Source: Virgibacillus litoralis
Lineage (GTDB): Bacteria > Bacillota > Bacilli > Bacillales > Amphibacillaceae
Direction of reading: 5' to 3'
DNA length: 64,000 bases
Assembly (NCBI RefSeq): GCF_017873675.1
Contig: NZ_JAGGKK010000007.1
Location: forward strand, 1-64,000
Shown: piece after piece, positions 36,695 to 45,760 of the stretch
How positions within the stretch are numbered: position 1 is the stretch's first letter
Layout: each line of letters begins with the position of its first letter
Position numbers and translations under genes: made by a program
The notes under the pieces: model-generated
Told to the model about the DNA's origin: nothing
The model's input: the letters and a program-made list of their open reading frames with translations, nothing else
Database searches by the model: none

Positions 36695-38273
36695 CATTGG
36701 ATTATGTAACATATTAATAGTGCTCGTGATTGCTATATTCAGTCCACATCCATGGTATTTTATGATGTTGACTGTAGCTCAATTAGTCTACGTTCCGCTT
36801 ACACTTCATCTGGTAATGGAAGGTGATAACTGGAAGGTTCCAAGATTTCTTCCTTATCTAGCAATACCTGCATTTGCTGCTGTTATTTTTTTGCAAGTTA
36901 CAAATGATACTGCATGGGATACGGTCTTTACGGTAATTTATTTTCTTTTTACTTTGTTCATTGCTGGATATGGAGTCAGTCGATTTTTACATAGAGGTTT
37001 TGTTCACTTGGAGGAATTTTTAATTGATATCGGCCTCATTTATATAGCAATCGGCGGTGGCTGGTTTGTTGCATATGAAGCCAATGTGGATACCGGATTC
37101 TCTCCAATGATGACATGGCTGACAGGTATCCATTTTCATTATTCGGCCTTTCTGTTGCCTATCTTTACTGGTCTGCTTGGCAGGTTATACAAATCAGCAT
37201 TATATAAATTGGTAGGCATAGTTGTTATTGTTTCACCAATTATTGTAGCGGTAGGAATCACATTTTCGACGTTATTAGAACTGTTATCGGTAATAATCTA
37301 TATCATTGGTATTTATGGTTTAATCTACATATCTTTTAAAGCATCTATTAATTGGCTGAATCGAGTGTCTTTTGCTGCGTTGGGTGTGGCAATCATTTTT
37401 TCATTAGTATACGCATTTGGTAATGTTACCGGACTGTATACCGTAACAATTAATTTTATGCTTTTATTTCATGGAATAACTAACTCTGTGTTGTTTGCAG
37501 CAGCAGGTATTATAGGCTGGTATATTAAGCTTCCTTTTACTGTGATGCGAAGGCCGAACTTTCCGGTTAGTCAAATTAGAGGGAAAAGTGTCATTGGTGA
37601 AGGGATTTTAACTGGCAGAACAGATCATAAGACATATAAGGGATTAGTAGATGATATGAGCGTGTATGAAAGTGATATAAATACGGATACATTATCACCA
37701 GCTATTACAGATTTTTATGAAAACACAAATCAGTACCGGTTAATTGCTGAGGTGAAATGGCGACCATGGTTTAAGCCTTTTGCAGCAATGTATCGTTTGA
37801 TCAGCAGATATGTTGGGCAAATTAACTTACCATTTTCCAGTAAAAAGGCCGAGATGAATGGGAATATTTTTTCGGTTAAGGATGAGGATGATGGACGCAA
37901 TGATGTAAGGGCATGGGTTCGAAAAATAAATGAGGAGACCACTTTTGTGGCTTTATATTCTGCACATAAGGAACAAGGTCGGTCCTACATGAACATAGCC
38001 TTACCTTTACCGTACGCTTCAATGGTTGGCGTACTTGAACTAAACCAGGATGATTCGGCACTTCAACTTTCAAGTGCAAATAAAGCTAATAATTCAGGGA
38101 TTTATTTAGCCTTTGGCAAGTTTTTATTCCGCTTACCTATTGAAGAAAAATTCTATGTTGAAGAGGCTGAAAAGGGAAATCTTAGGGCACAGCACAATAT
38201 GTGGATTTTTTCACTGCCTTTTTTAAAAATTAATTATTATATCCATTATCAGGATCTTATAAAGCACCAATAA
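36681..38273 (+). CDS. YndJ-like membrane protein
   Basis: 530 residues from the ATG at 36681 (alternative GTG 36642 and ATG 36660 are in frame). Nine or so N-terminal helices occupy the first 300 residues; the C-terminal 230 are soluble and end ...LAFGKFLFRLPIEEKF...HNMWIFSLPFLKINY, as in B. subtilis YndJ. The soluble part resembles a lipocalin-like or START-like beta domain. Part of the yndG-yndH-yndJ-like operon. Role unknown. Confidence 0.8.
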   Translation: MTFRNIGLCNILIVLVIAIFSPHPWYFMMLTVAQLVYVPLTLHLVMEGDNWKVPRFLPYLAIPAFAAVIFLQVTNDTAWDTVFTVIYFLFTLFIAGYGVSRFLHRGFVHLEEFLIDIGLIYIAIGGGWFVAYEANVDTGFSPMMTWLTGIHFHYSAFLLPIFTGLLGRLYKSALYKLVGIVVIVSPIIVAVGITFSTLLELLSVIIYIIGIYGLIYISFKASINWLNRVSFAALGVAIIFSLVYAFGNVTGLYTVTINFMLLFHGITNSVLFAAAGIIGWYIKLPFTVMRRPNFPVSQIRGKSVIGEGILTGRTDHKTYKGLVDDMSVYESDINTDTLSPAITDFYENTNQYRLIAEVKWRPWFKPFAAMYRLISRYVGQINLPFSSKKAEMNGNIFSVKDEDDGRNDVRAWVRKINEETTFVALYSAHKEQGRSYMNIALPLPYASMVGVLELNQDDSALQLSSANKANNSGIYLAFGKFLFRLPIEEKFYVEEAEKGNLRAQHNMWIFSLPFLKINYYIHYQDLIKHQ

Positions 38274-38300
38274 GTGCAATTAAGGCACTTATTGGTGCTT
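38262..38300 (+). terminator. Long perfect hairpin overlapping the yndJ stop
   Basis: AAGCACCAATAAGTGC (38262-38277) is exactly complementary to 38285-38300, a 16-bp stem that contains the TAA stop codon. There is no T-run after it on the plus strand, so termination may be by another route; the stem is nevertheless striking. Confidence 0.65.
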
Positions 38301-38345
38301 GCAAAGTCTTCTAACAATATGATTGATAAGTGTTTAACCATGTTA

Positions 38346-39050
38346 TCAGTTATACAGAAATACTTTGAGGTTTTTGTTTTCATCAATTGTTGCCAACAGT
38401 ACGTCGTTTAGTTTTACATTATGGGTTGTTGTCAATTCTTGAACTAGCCATTCTTCATCTACTCCTGCCTTTTGCAGAATTTCATAATCGATTTTACGTT
38501 CTTTAACGAGAGTATGAGGATAATGGAATGGTTTTAAAGGTGGCGTCAGATTTGAATGTGTAAGTGGCTGGTATTGAGGATATAGAAATATCGATATAGT
38601 TCCACCATTTTCCCACAATGCGAGTGCTACTTTTTGGATATCCTCTGTTTTTTCTTTTCGTAGTTCGGATAAAAGTACGTCTACTGATATCCTTGCCTTC
38701 TTCAGGTTTTTATACTTTATTTTCCCGTATTCAATCAGAGGTATAGGGGGAGGATTGAATATCTTTCGTATCGGTGGCCATTTTAAACTCAACAATACTC
38801 CAGACATATATAACGCTACTACAACACTCATTGTAATCATTGACCCCTTAAGTCCCAGTCCTTCATCTGATAGCGGATGGGCAATAATGTTTCCTATTAG
38901 CAATGCTACGACAAAATCGAGAAATCTCAATTGTGAAATTGATCGCTGTCCCATAATTTTTGCTATGACAATTAAAAAGATAAATCCCACAACAGCTCTT
39001 AATGCCCATTGTATTGCGGTAAGTGATTCTTGGCCACTGAAAAAATCCAT
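38346..39050 (-). CDS. DUF421 membrane protein
   Basis: 234 residues from the ATG at 39050, with AAGGTG eight bases upstream; the ATG at 39071 is in frame but lacks spacing. Three N-terminal helices with the motif FIFLIVIAKIMGQRSISQLRFLDFVV, then two DUF421 repeats (LIEYGKIKYKNLKKARI; LLATIDENKNLKVFLYN). This is the third DUF421 gene of the window and the most diverged. Monocistronic. Confidence 0.86.
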   Translation of the reverse strand: MDFFSGQESLTAIQWALRAVVGFIFLIVIAKIMGQRSISQLRFLDFVVALLIGNIIAHPLSDEGLGLKGSMITMSVVVALYMSGVLLSLKWPPIRKIFNPPPIPLIEYGKIKYKNLKKARISVDVLLSELRKEKTEDIQKVALALWENGGTISIFLYPQYQPLTHSNLTPPLKPFHYPHTLVKERKIDYEILQKAGVDEEWLVQELTTTHNVKLNDVLLATIDENKNLKVFLYN

Positions 39051-39677
39051 TACGCTCACACCTTCATACACATTACTAACATAATTAGGATGGATGTTTT
39101 AAATCAGAATTATTTATAATTTTTTAGCATTTAAGAAATCAACATGGCTGCCAGATGCAAGCCACCTTCTACATGAAAATGAATCGTTAAACCTCCGTGA
39201 CTCCGCAATGCGCAGCACCCATCTGTTATGAAAATAATGATTTGTAATAGAGCTAAAGAGTAATTTTAAACAAAAGTATTTTGCTAAACGGGCGTTTGCA
39301 CTAATCTAATAATCGTAAGGTTAACTTGAAATTCACTTGCGCAAATGCACTTATATATTTAATTAATGGAACTTAATTGTATTCTGCACTGGGTAATATT
39401 AACTGAAATTATAAATTCGTTGTTAAATTAAATTTGAACTGCCTTTATTTACTAAAATATCTAAGTATACATAAAGACATTGTTATTTTTCTCAAACCGT
39501 TGATACGTAAGGGTCATTAGTTTTTATGAAAAATCACTTCTCCAACCACAGGAAAGTGTGGGTCAAAAGTTGCCGTTATTCGACATTCTTTGCCCCCATG
39601 TTTCCCAAGCTTTTTATAAAGGTTTTCATCTCCTTTTTTCAGAATATATATATAAGTCTAAAAAAGGAGGAATAGTG
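39051..39677. other. Intergenic region upstream of the subtilisin gene
   Basis: About 620 bases, AT-rich. A TTGCACTAATC...TGCAAA-like imperfect pairing near 39295-39345 is weak. No gene, known riboswitch or repeat was recognised. The ribosome site AAAGGAGG at 39663-39670 belongs to the protease. Confidence 0.4.
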
Positions 39678-40889
39678 ATGAGAATAAAGCTTTTTAGTGT
39701 GTTGTTTATTGCGATGCTGTTGGCATTTCCAACATTAGGAAGTGCAGAATCATCTGATCAGAGCAATGCAAGTAAGTTAGAAAAAGTGTCAGCCATGGAG
39801 CAATCGAATGAAAATGGTTCACACGTAAAAGGAGAGGTGATCGTCAAGTTTAAGACTGGTGTTACAGAAAATGGGCAAAAAAAGGCATTAAAAGGGGTGA
39901 AGGCGGAAGTGATGCCTGATGAAGATGCCGTTAAATCTCCTTTTAAAGTCCTGGAAGTTAGAAATGTTGAGGCTGTGGTTAAAGCACTTAACAAAAATCC
40001 CAATGTCGATTACGCAGAACCAAATTATAAAATGAGTGCTACTTGGTCTCCAAATGACACATACGCAAATCCTAGTTACCAATACGGAATATTTAATACG
40101 TATACTAACGCCGCATGGGATGTTACCAGAGGAAATAGTGGGCAGGAAGTTGCTGTTTTAGATACTGGTGTAGATTATCGTCACGAAGATTTAAATAGTA
40201 AAACAATTTTGGGGTATGATTTTGTCCAAAATGATTATAAACCAATGGATAGAAACGGCCATGGTACACATGTAGCTGGAACTGCAGCAGCAGAAACGAA
40301 TAATGGGATTGGAATCGCTGGTATGGCACCAAATACATCGATTCTAGCTGTTAGAGTATTAGATGCAAGAGGAAGTGGATCTCTGGCAGATATAGCAGAT
40401 GGAATTATCTATGCTGCTGATTATGGGGCGGAAGTTATCAATCTATCACTTGGCTGTGATTGTGATACGCAAACATTGGAAAATGCAGTAAATTACGCAT
40501 GGAATAAAGGTACACTTATTGTAGCTGCTGCTGGAAATGATGGTGTTTCGACTACTTTCGAGCCTGCTTCCTATGAAAATGTTATCGCTGTTGGGGCTGT
40601 AGATAGTAATAATCAAATTGCGAGTTTTTCAAATTATGGTGAATGGGTGGATGTGATGGCACCTGGTGTCGATATTGCATCAACATATTTGCGTGATGGT
40701 TATGTTTATATGTCGGGTACTTCGATGGCTTCACCACATGTTGCAGGGCTTGCTGGTTTATTGGCGGGTCAGGGCAGAAATAACGACCAGATCCGAGCAG
40801 CCATAGAAAATACAGCTGATTACATGAATGGTGCTGGCTATTATTTTGAAGATGGATTAATTAATTCTTACGATGCAGTTAATTATTAG
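39678..40889 (+). CDS. Secreted subtilisin-like serine protease (S8)
   Basis: 403 residues from the ATG at 39678, with AAAGGAGG at eight bases. A signal peptide ends near residue 24 (LGSAES). An inhibitor-I9-type propeptide follows (about 45-115, VKGEVIVKFK...VDYAEPNYKM), then the peptidase. The triad is Asp162 (VLDTGVD), His195 (GHGTHVAGT) and Ser349 (GTSMASPHVAG). Two Cys in LGCDCDT are unusual for a subtilisin. Size and sequence resemble alkaline/thermitase-like extracellular proteases that feed on protein. Confidence 0.95.
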   Translation: MRIKLFSVLFIAMLLAFPTLGSAESSDQSNASKLEKVSAMEQSNENGSHVKGEVIVKFKTGVTENGQKKALKGVKAEVMPDEDAVKSPFKVLEVRNVEAVVKALNKNPNVDYAEPNYKMSATWSPNDTYANPSYQYGIFNTYTNAAWDVTRGNSGQEVAVLDTGVDYRHEDLNSKTILGYDFVQNDYKPMDRNGHGTHVAGTAAAETNNGIGIAGMAPNTSILAVRVLDARGSGSLADIADGIIYAADYGAEVINLSLGCDCDTQTLENAVNYAWNKGTLIVAAAGNDGVSTTFEPASYENVIAVGAVDSNNQIASFSNYGEWVDVMAPGVDIASTYLRDGYVYMSGTSMASPHVAGLAGLLAGQGRNNDQIRAAIENTADYMNGAGYYFEDGLINSYDAVNY

Positions 40890-40907
40890 TAGAATAGAAG
40901 AAAGTGG

Positions 40908-40938
40908 AAGCATCGCTCATTTATGCGGTGCTTTTTTC
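40908..40938 (+). terminator. Terminator of the subtilisin gene
   Basis: AAGCATCGC (40908-40916) pairs with GCGGTGCTT (40925-40933, one G-T pair), followed by six T. Confidence 0.8.
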
Positions 40939-41012
40939 TTTGGCAGTAAGAAAGAATAAATCCTTTCTTACTGCATAAGTGCAACTAAGCCTTGGGAATA
41001 AGCTTGGTTTTC
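40939..41012 (+). repeat. Short dispersed repeat (TTACTGCATAA..GCCTTGG..AAGC)
   Basis: GGCAGTAAGAAAG/CTTTCTTACTGC forms a hairpin, followed by ATAAGTGCAACTAAGCCTTGG and AATAAGCTTGGTTTTCTA. It is the most complete copy in the window. Confidence 0.75.
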
Positions 41013-41169
41013 TAAAAATAAAGTATATAATTTTAGAGTCAAGTAAATCATTGGGAATAGGCTGTTTTTGGGTCAGTTTATCGAAAAGTTCTTTAAATAT
41101 ATGAGTAGAAAAAAGGAATCTATACATAAATACAGAAATCAGTATTAGGTCTGAAATGAGGTGATAGGG

Positions 41170-42645
41170 ATGACAGTAAAAAATTATAGCTTTGGAATGC
41201 TTTTTCTATTCTTATTAATCTTCATGATAGGGTCTGCTGCAACAGATAAAAAAAGTGAACCAGTTAACACAACAGAGGAGAGTAGTACAATGACAGAACA
41301 GATAGAGAATTTTATAAAAACTGAGCCGAAATTGAGTGGAGCGATAACTGGAATAAGTATCCGTTCAGCAAAAAATGGGGAGAAGATTTATGATCATATG
41401 GGTGATGTTCGTTTGCGACCTGCATCAAACATGAAACTTTTGACAGCTGCATCGGCACTCTCCGTGCTGGGTGAGAATCATACCTTTTCAACTGAGGTGC
41501 TTATCAGTGGGGTGATTAATAATGGTACATTGTCTGGCAATCTTTTTTTAAAGGGTAAAGGAGACCCAACATTGCTGCCTTCTGACTTTGATAATTTCGC
41601 GAATAAAATAAAAGAAAGTGGAGTCAATGTGATAAAGGGGGATATTGTGGGAGATGATACGTGGTACGACAAAGTACGTCTTTCTCCAGATCTGATTTGG
41701 AGTGATGAGCATTGGTTTTATGGAGCACAAATTTCTGCTTTAACTGCTTCACCAGATAAAGATTATGATGCTGGCACCGTGATAGTTGAGGTAAGCCCTG
41801 GTAGTAAAGGGGAAAAACCTGATGTTACTATTTCACCTGAGAACAATTATATAAAAGTGAAGAATACAGCTACAACCAGCGATACAAATATGGAAGAGGA
41901 TTTAACACTTGAGCGAGTTCATGGTGGAAATACAATTACCATTGAGGGTACCATTCCTGCTGGGTCTACTGTTACTAAGGAGTGGATGGCTGTATGGGAA
42001 CCAACTGAGTATGCCATGGAATTGTTTCAGCTATCACTTCAGAAACAGGGGATATCCTGGGAAGGTAAAGTGAAAACTGGAGCTGCTCCGGATAAGGCAG
42101 AAGTTCTTTATTCCGATAAATCGATGCAGCTTTCTGAAATGCTGGTACCGTTCATGAAATTAAGTAATAATACGATTGCGGAAATATTGGTTAAAGAAAT
42201 GGGGAAGGTTGTACACGGTGAAGGCAGCTGGGAGAAAGGACTGGAAGTAGTTGAAACAGAATTAACAAAAATAGGGATGAACACAGATTCCCTCATGATT
42301 CGCGATGGTTCGGGGATTTCACATGCAACCTTAATTCCCCCAAATGAGATGTCAAAATTACTCTATTTAGTACAGAATCAAAGTTGGTATGATTCATATC
42401 TTCATTCACTGCCTATTGCTGGTAAAGCTGACAGGATGATTGGCGGAACATTGAAAAACCGGATGGAAGATAAGAATGTCCAGGCGAAAACCGGAACTAT
42501 TTATGGTGTCAGTACACTATCAGGGATGGTAGAGAGCGAAAGCGGGGATAACCTCATTTTTTCAATTATGCTTAATAACTTGTTGGATGAGGATGATGGT
42601 CCGGAAATTGAGGATAAAATTGTGGAATTTATAGCAAATCAATAA
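41170..42645 (+). CDS. D-alanyl-D-alanine carboxypeptidase / PBP4 type (S13)
   Basis: 491 residues from the ATG at 41170, with GAGGTG upstream; GTG at 41161 is in frame. An N-terminal signal or anchor (about 7-24) precedes the S13 domain. Active-site boxes: SxxK at Ser86 (SNMK), SxN at Ser332 (SNN), KTG at Lys440. The 130-odd residues between the first two boxes are the extra domain typical of DacB/PBP4. It trims peptide stems of peptidoglycan outside the cell membrane. Closed by a bidirectional terminator. Confidence 0.93.
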   Translation: MTVKNYSFGMLFLFLLIFMIGSAATDKKSEPVNTTEESSTMTEQIENFIKTEPKLSGAITGISIRSAKNGEKIYDHMGDVRLRPASNMKLLTAASALSVLGENHTFSTEVLISGVINNGTLSGNLFLKGKGDPTLLPSDFDNFANKIKESGVNVIKGDIVGDDTWYDKVRLSPDLIWSDEHWFYGAQISALTASPDKDYDAGTVIVEVSPGSKGEKPDVTISPENNYIKVKNTATTSDTNMEEDLTLERVHGGNTITIEGTIPAGSTVTKEWMAVWEPTEYAMELFQLSLQKQGISWEGKVKTGAAPDKAEVLYSDKSMQLSEMLVPFMKLSNNTIAEILVKEMGKVVHGEGSWEKGLEVVETELTKIGMNTDSLMIRDGSGISHATLIPPNEMSKLLYLVQNQSWYDSYLHSLPIAGKADRMIGGTLKNRMEDKNVQAKTGTIYGVSTLSGMVESESGDNLIFSIMLNNLLDEDDGPEIEDKIVEFIANQ

Positions 42646-42692
42646 TAATGAAGGGAGTCTCCGCTTTTGTGTTGGAGGCTCCCTTATTATTT
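42641..42692. terminator. Bidirectional terminator
   Basis: AATAAT...AAGGGAG-x-CTCC pairs with GGAG-x-CTCCCTT...ATTATT between convergent genes. Confidence 0.85.
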
Positions 42693-42698
42693 CTGGCA

Positions 42699-42983
42699 TT
42701 ATTGAGGTTTGTTTTGCTGTGCTTGCTGCGCCTGATTTGCTTGCTGACGGGCCTGTTGCAACTGCTGTTGTGCTTGCTGAGCTTGTGGATCTTGCTGACC
42801 AGCAGCACCAGCTTGGGATTGAGCATTTTGAAGACCTTGTTCAGCTTGCTGTAATTGTTGCTGAGCTTGTTGAAGCTGTTGTGGATCAGCACTAGCAGAA
42901 GCTTGCTGTACCGCTTGTTGAGCTTGTTGAGCCTGTTGTACAGCTTGCTGTAATTGTTGCTGCTGTGGATTTTGTTGTGCCAT
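42699..42983 (-). CDS. Glutamine/alanine-rich coiled-coil-like protein
   Basis: 94 residues, about half Gln, one fifth Ala. Heptad-like QQAQQ repeats through most of the chain, and a break at SASADP and GAAGQQDP. GGAGG lies ten bases before the ATG. The base composition of the gene is skewed, reading CTGCTT repeats on the plus strand. Gamma-type small acid-soluble spore proteins are also Gln-rich, but their ETNAQxVRxQN motif is absent, so that identity is not supported. A low-complexity spore or surface protein is possible. Confidence 0.7.
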   Translation of the reverse strand: MAQQNPQQQQLQQAVQQAQQAQQAVQQASASADPQQLQQAQQQLQQAEQGLQNAQSQAGAAGQQDPQAQQAQQQLQQARQQANQAQQAQQNKPQ

Positions 42984-43196
42984 AACTTAAAAACCTCCAT
43001 TAATTTTATTGAGCTTTTTTGTGCTCCGTACGTATTGTTTAGCAAGTTTCAATAGATTATGTATTATTTAAAAAAATTTTTGTGAAAGCTAACTTTGTTT
43101 ATAAATTACTTACATACATGTTAACTCAAACAGATGCATAAGAAACCACTTTATTTTTCATACTACTTTGTAGCACTGTTTGAAGAGGATGTTCCT

Positions 43197-44660
43197 ATGA
43201 AAAAGAAAGTGACTAAAAAGAAGAAGCAACGAGACTTCCAAAATACATTAGCTGAATTGACACAAAAAGATGATTTTATTGATTATCAATTTGAACACAA
43301 TGACAGTTCTATTTGTCTTGGGTATTTAAAGTCAGCAATTGACACAGAAAAGTTAGAAAAGTACATACTTCCACAAATACAGCAAAATGATTATATTGAT
43401 TTAAATGAAGTTATTAATGATATTCCTATTACTAAGTCACAATTAATCGATGATCCTGATCAACTTCAGGAGATGCTAATTCAAGGTTTTGTATTCATTT
43501 ATATGGAAAATGTGAATCCTCAGTATCTGCTAATTCCTATTCCGCTTACCAAGACACGCCAAGTTGGTATTCCAGAAGTAGAATTCAGTGTTGTAGGGCC
43601 AAAAGAAGCTTTTGTTGAAAATATTGATACAAATTTAAATCTAGTCCGAAAGCGGATTTCTGTACCTGAATTAAGCATGGAAAAGATGAAGGTTGGTACG
43701 GTAACAAAAACGAAGGTTGCAGTCGTATCTATTGAAGGTATAGCTGACAAAGAAAATGTTAGAACCGTTATTCAGCGGATTAAAGATGTCCAGATGGACC
43801 AGGTAATAGATAGTTCTTATATCCAACAGGCGATCACTGATAACCAGAATTCGCCATTTCCGCAATTACTTGATACGGAAAGACCTGACAGAATTGCTGC
43901 GGTGTTGACGGAAGGAAAAGTAGCTATCTTTGTAGATGGTTCACCACATGTCTTAATCGGCCCGACCACGCTGGTAGAATTCTTCTCAGCTTTTGAGGAT
44001 TATTTTCTAAATTGGACGCTTGCATCGGCATTTCGTCTAATTCGTTTATTTGCGGTATTTTTCTCTATTTTAATTACGCCATTATATGTTGCGATTCTTA
44101 CCCATCATTTTGAACTAATACCTAAAACATTGCTGGGAACGTTAGTTAGTTCAAGAACCCAAGTCCCGTTTCCTCCAATATTGGAGGCTATCATTCTCGA
44201 GTTAACAATTGAATTATTGCGTGAGGCCGGGGCAAGGCTTCCTAGTAAAATTGGTCAGACAATTGGTATTGTGGGAGGAATTGTAATCGGAACAGCGTCA
44301 GTGGAAGCGGGTCTGACAAGTAATGTTTTGTTGATCATTGTTGCATTGGCAGCACTTGGATCTTTTACAACTCCCGTCTATCAAATGGGTAACACGATTC
44401 GCCTTATCCGATTTCCGTTATTGGCTTTTGCACATATTTACGGGATTCTTGGGGTTGGTATCTGTATTGCATATATTATGGTTCATTTGCTAAAACTAAC
44501 ATCGTTAGGAAGACCGTTCCTAGAACCAATATTTCCATTTCGATTGACCGATCTAAAAGATGCTTTTATCCGCTTACCTTTTGATAAACAAAATAAGCGT
44601 CCTTTTGCAGTAAGACCTGAAAAAGTTTTACGATCTGCGAAACAAGATTATGAGAAGTAG
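43197..44660 (+). CDS. Spore germination receptor A subunit (GerA family)
   Basis: 487 residues from the ATG at 43197, with GAGGA seven bases upstream; the earlier ATG at 43134 has no site. The N-terminus is basic (KKKVTKKKKQRD). GPKEAFVENIDTNLNLVRKR and RPDRIAAVLTEGKVAIFVDG lead into a membrane domain like that of the first GerA protein in the window (16990). First gene of a compact A-B-C operon. Confidence 0.94.
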   Translation: MKKKVTKKKKQRDFQNTLAELTQKDDFIDYQFEHNDSSICLGYLKSAIDTEKLEKYILPQIQQNDYIDLNEVINDIPITKSQLIDDPDQLQEMLIQGFVFIYMENVNPQYLLIPIPLTKTRQVGIPEVEFSVVGPKEAFVENIDTNLNLVRKRISVPELSMEKMKVGTVTKTKVAVVSIEGIADKENVRTVIQRIKDVQMDQVIDSSYIQQAITDNQNSPFPQLLDTERPDRIAAVLTEGKVAIFVDGSPHVLIGPTTLVEFFSAFEDYFLNWTLASAFRLIRLFAVFFSILITPLYVAILTHHFELIPKTLLGTLVSSRTQVPFPPILEAIILELTIELLREAGARLPSKIGQTIGIVGGIVIGTASVEAGLTSNVLLIIVALAALGSFTTPVYQMGNTIRLIRFPLLAFAHIYGILGVGICIAYIMVHLLKLTSLGRPFLEPIFPFRLTDLKDAFIRLPFDKQNKRPFAVRPEKVLRSAKQDYEK

Positions 44661-44671
44661 AGGGGTATGCG

Positions 44672-45760
44672 ATGGTTAAGGTAAAAGATCAAGTGCCGGC
44701 ACTTATGGTGTTCTTTTTGATTTCTGCTGCACAATCAGGTGTTGGTGTCCTTGGTTTTCAAAGTGTTATCAATAAGTATGCTGGTCATGATGCATGGATA
44801 TCGATAATCGTGGCTGGGCTTGGATTTAATATTATCATTTGGATTATGTATAGAATCCTGCAAAATAATGACGGAGGGGAAATTGTTTCCATACACAAGT
44901 TTACATATGGTAAATGGCTTGGGGGTATTCTTTCTTTTATATTTTCTGTGTATTTAATATTGACTTCCATAGTTGTATTGCGAACATATATAGAAATTAT
45001 TCAAGTATGGATGTTCCCATATGTGAAAGTGTGGGCATTGTTATTACTGCTTATTCCACTAATTTATTATATTATATCAGGAGAGTTTAGAATTGTAGTG
45101 GGTGTATGCTTTTTTGGTGTTGTCTATCCATTCTTTTTGATTTTCACCTTATTCTATCCATTAAAGTATTCTAATCTAACAAATATATTACCGATTCTTG
45201 ATCACTCCTTTACGGAAATACTGCAGTCTTCATCATTGGCCATCTTCAGTTTTTTGGGAATTAGCACATTACTTGTATTTTATCCTTTTATACGTGAGTC
45301 CAGAAAATCACAAAAATTTGCTCATATCGGAAATATATATACGACTTTCTTATATGTATTTATTTGCCTTGTTTCGTACATATATTACAACCAAAGTGAA
45401 TTGCAAAATACGATATGGGCTACATTAGGTCTGTGGAAAATTATTGAGATGCCTTTTCTTGCTCGTTTTGAATACGTTGGTATTGCAACACTGTTTTTTA
45501 GCATCCTGCCTAACGTTGCACTATATTTGTGGGCAAGTACTAGATCGCTGCACAATTTATTTGGTATTTCCCATAAAAAAACAGCGGTATTTTTACTTGC
45601 TATCGTCTATATTGCCTGCATTATTATTAGTGGAAGGGAATTTATAGCCTTTATCAATGATATTACAGGTAAAGCAGGAGGCATACTATTATTTTGCTAC
45701 ATTCCAATATTATTTTTGATTAACCTAATTCGCAGAAAGGTGAAGAAAAATGCCTCTTAA
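44672..45760 (+). CDS. Spore germination receptor B subunit (GerB family permease)
   Basis: 362 residues with about ten membrane helices. VKVKDQVPALMVFFLISAAQ matches the GerB first helix. It starts 11 bases after gerA and overlaps the next gene by 11, so the three are co-translated. Proposed germinant-binding subunit; the ligand cannot be inferred from the sequence. Confidence 0.93.
   Translation: MVKVKDQVPALMVFFLISAAQSGVGVLGFQSVINKYAGHDAWISIIVAGLGFNIIIWIMYRILQNNDGGEIVSIHKFTYGKWLGGILSFIFSVYLILTSIVVLRTYIEIIQVWMFPYVKVWALLLLLIPLIYYIISGEFRIVVGVCFFGVVYPFFLIFTLFYPLKYSNLTNILPILDHSFTEILQSSSLAIFSFLGISTLLVFYPFIRESRKSQKFAHIGNIYTTFLYVFICLVSYIYYNQSELQNTIWATLGLWKIIEMPFLARFEYVGIATLFFSILPNVALYLWASTRSLHNLFGISHKKTAVFLLAIVYIACIIISGREFIAFINDITGKAGGILLFCYIPILFLINLIRRKVKKNAS

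Noticed and set aside
42629-43045. 138-codon minus-strand frame overlapping the Q-rich gene
   Set aside because: It is an alternative frame of a low-complexity CTG/CAA repeat tract, with no start signal; the 94-codon frame has the ribosome site.
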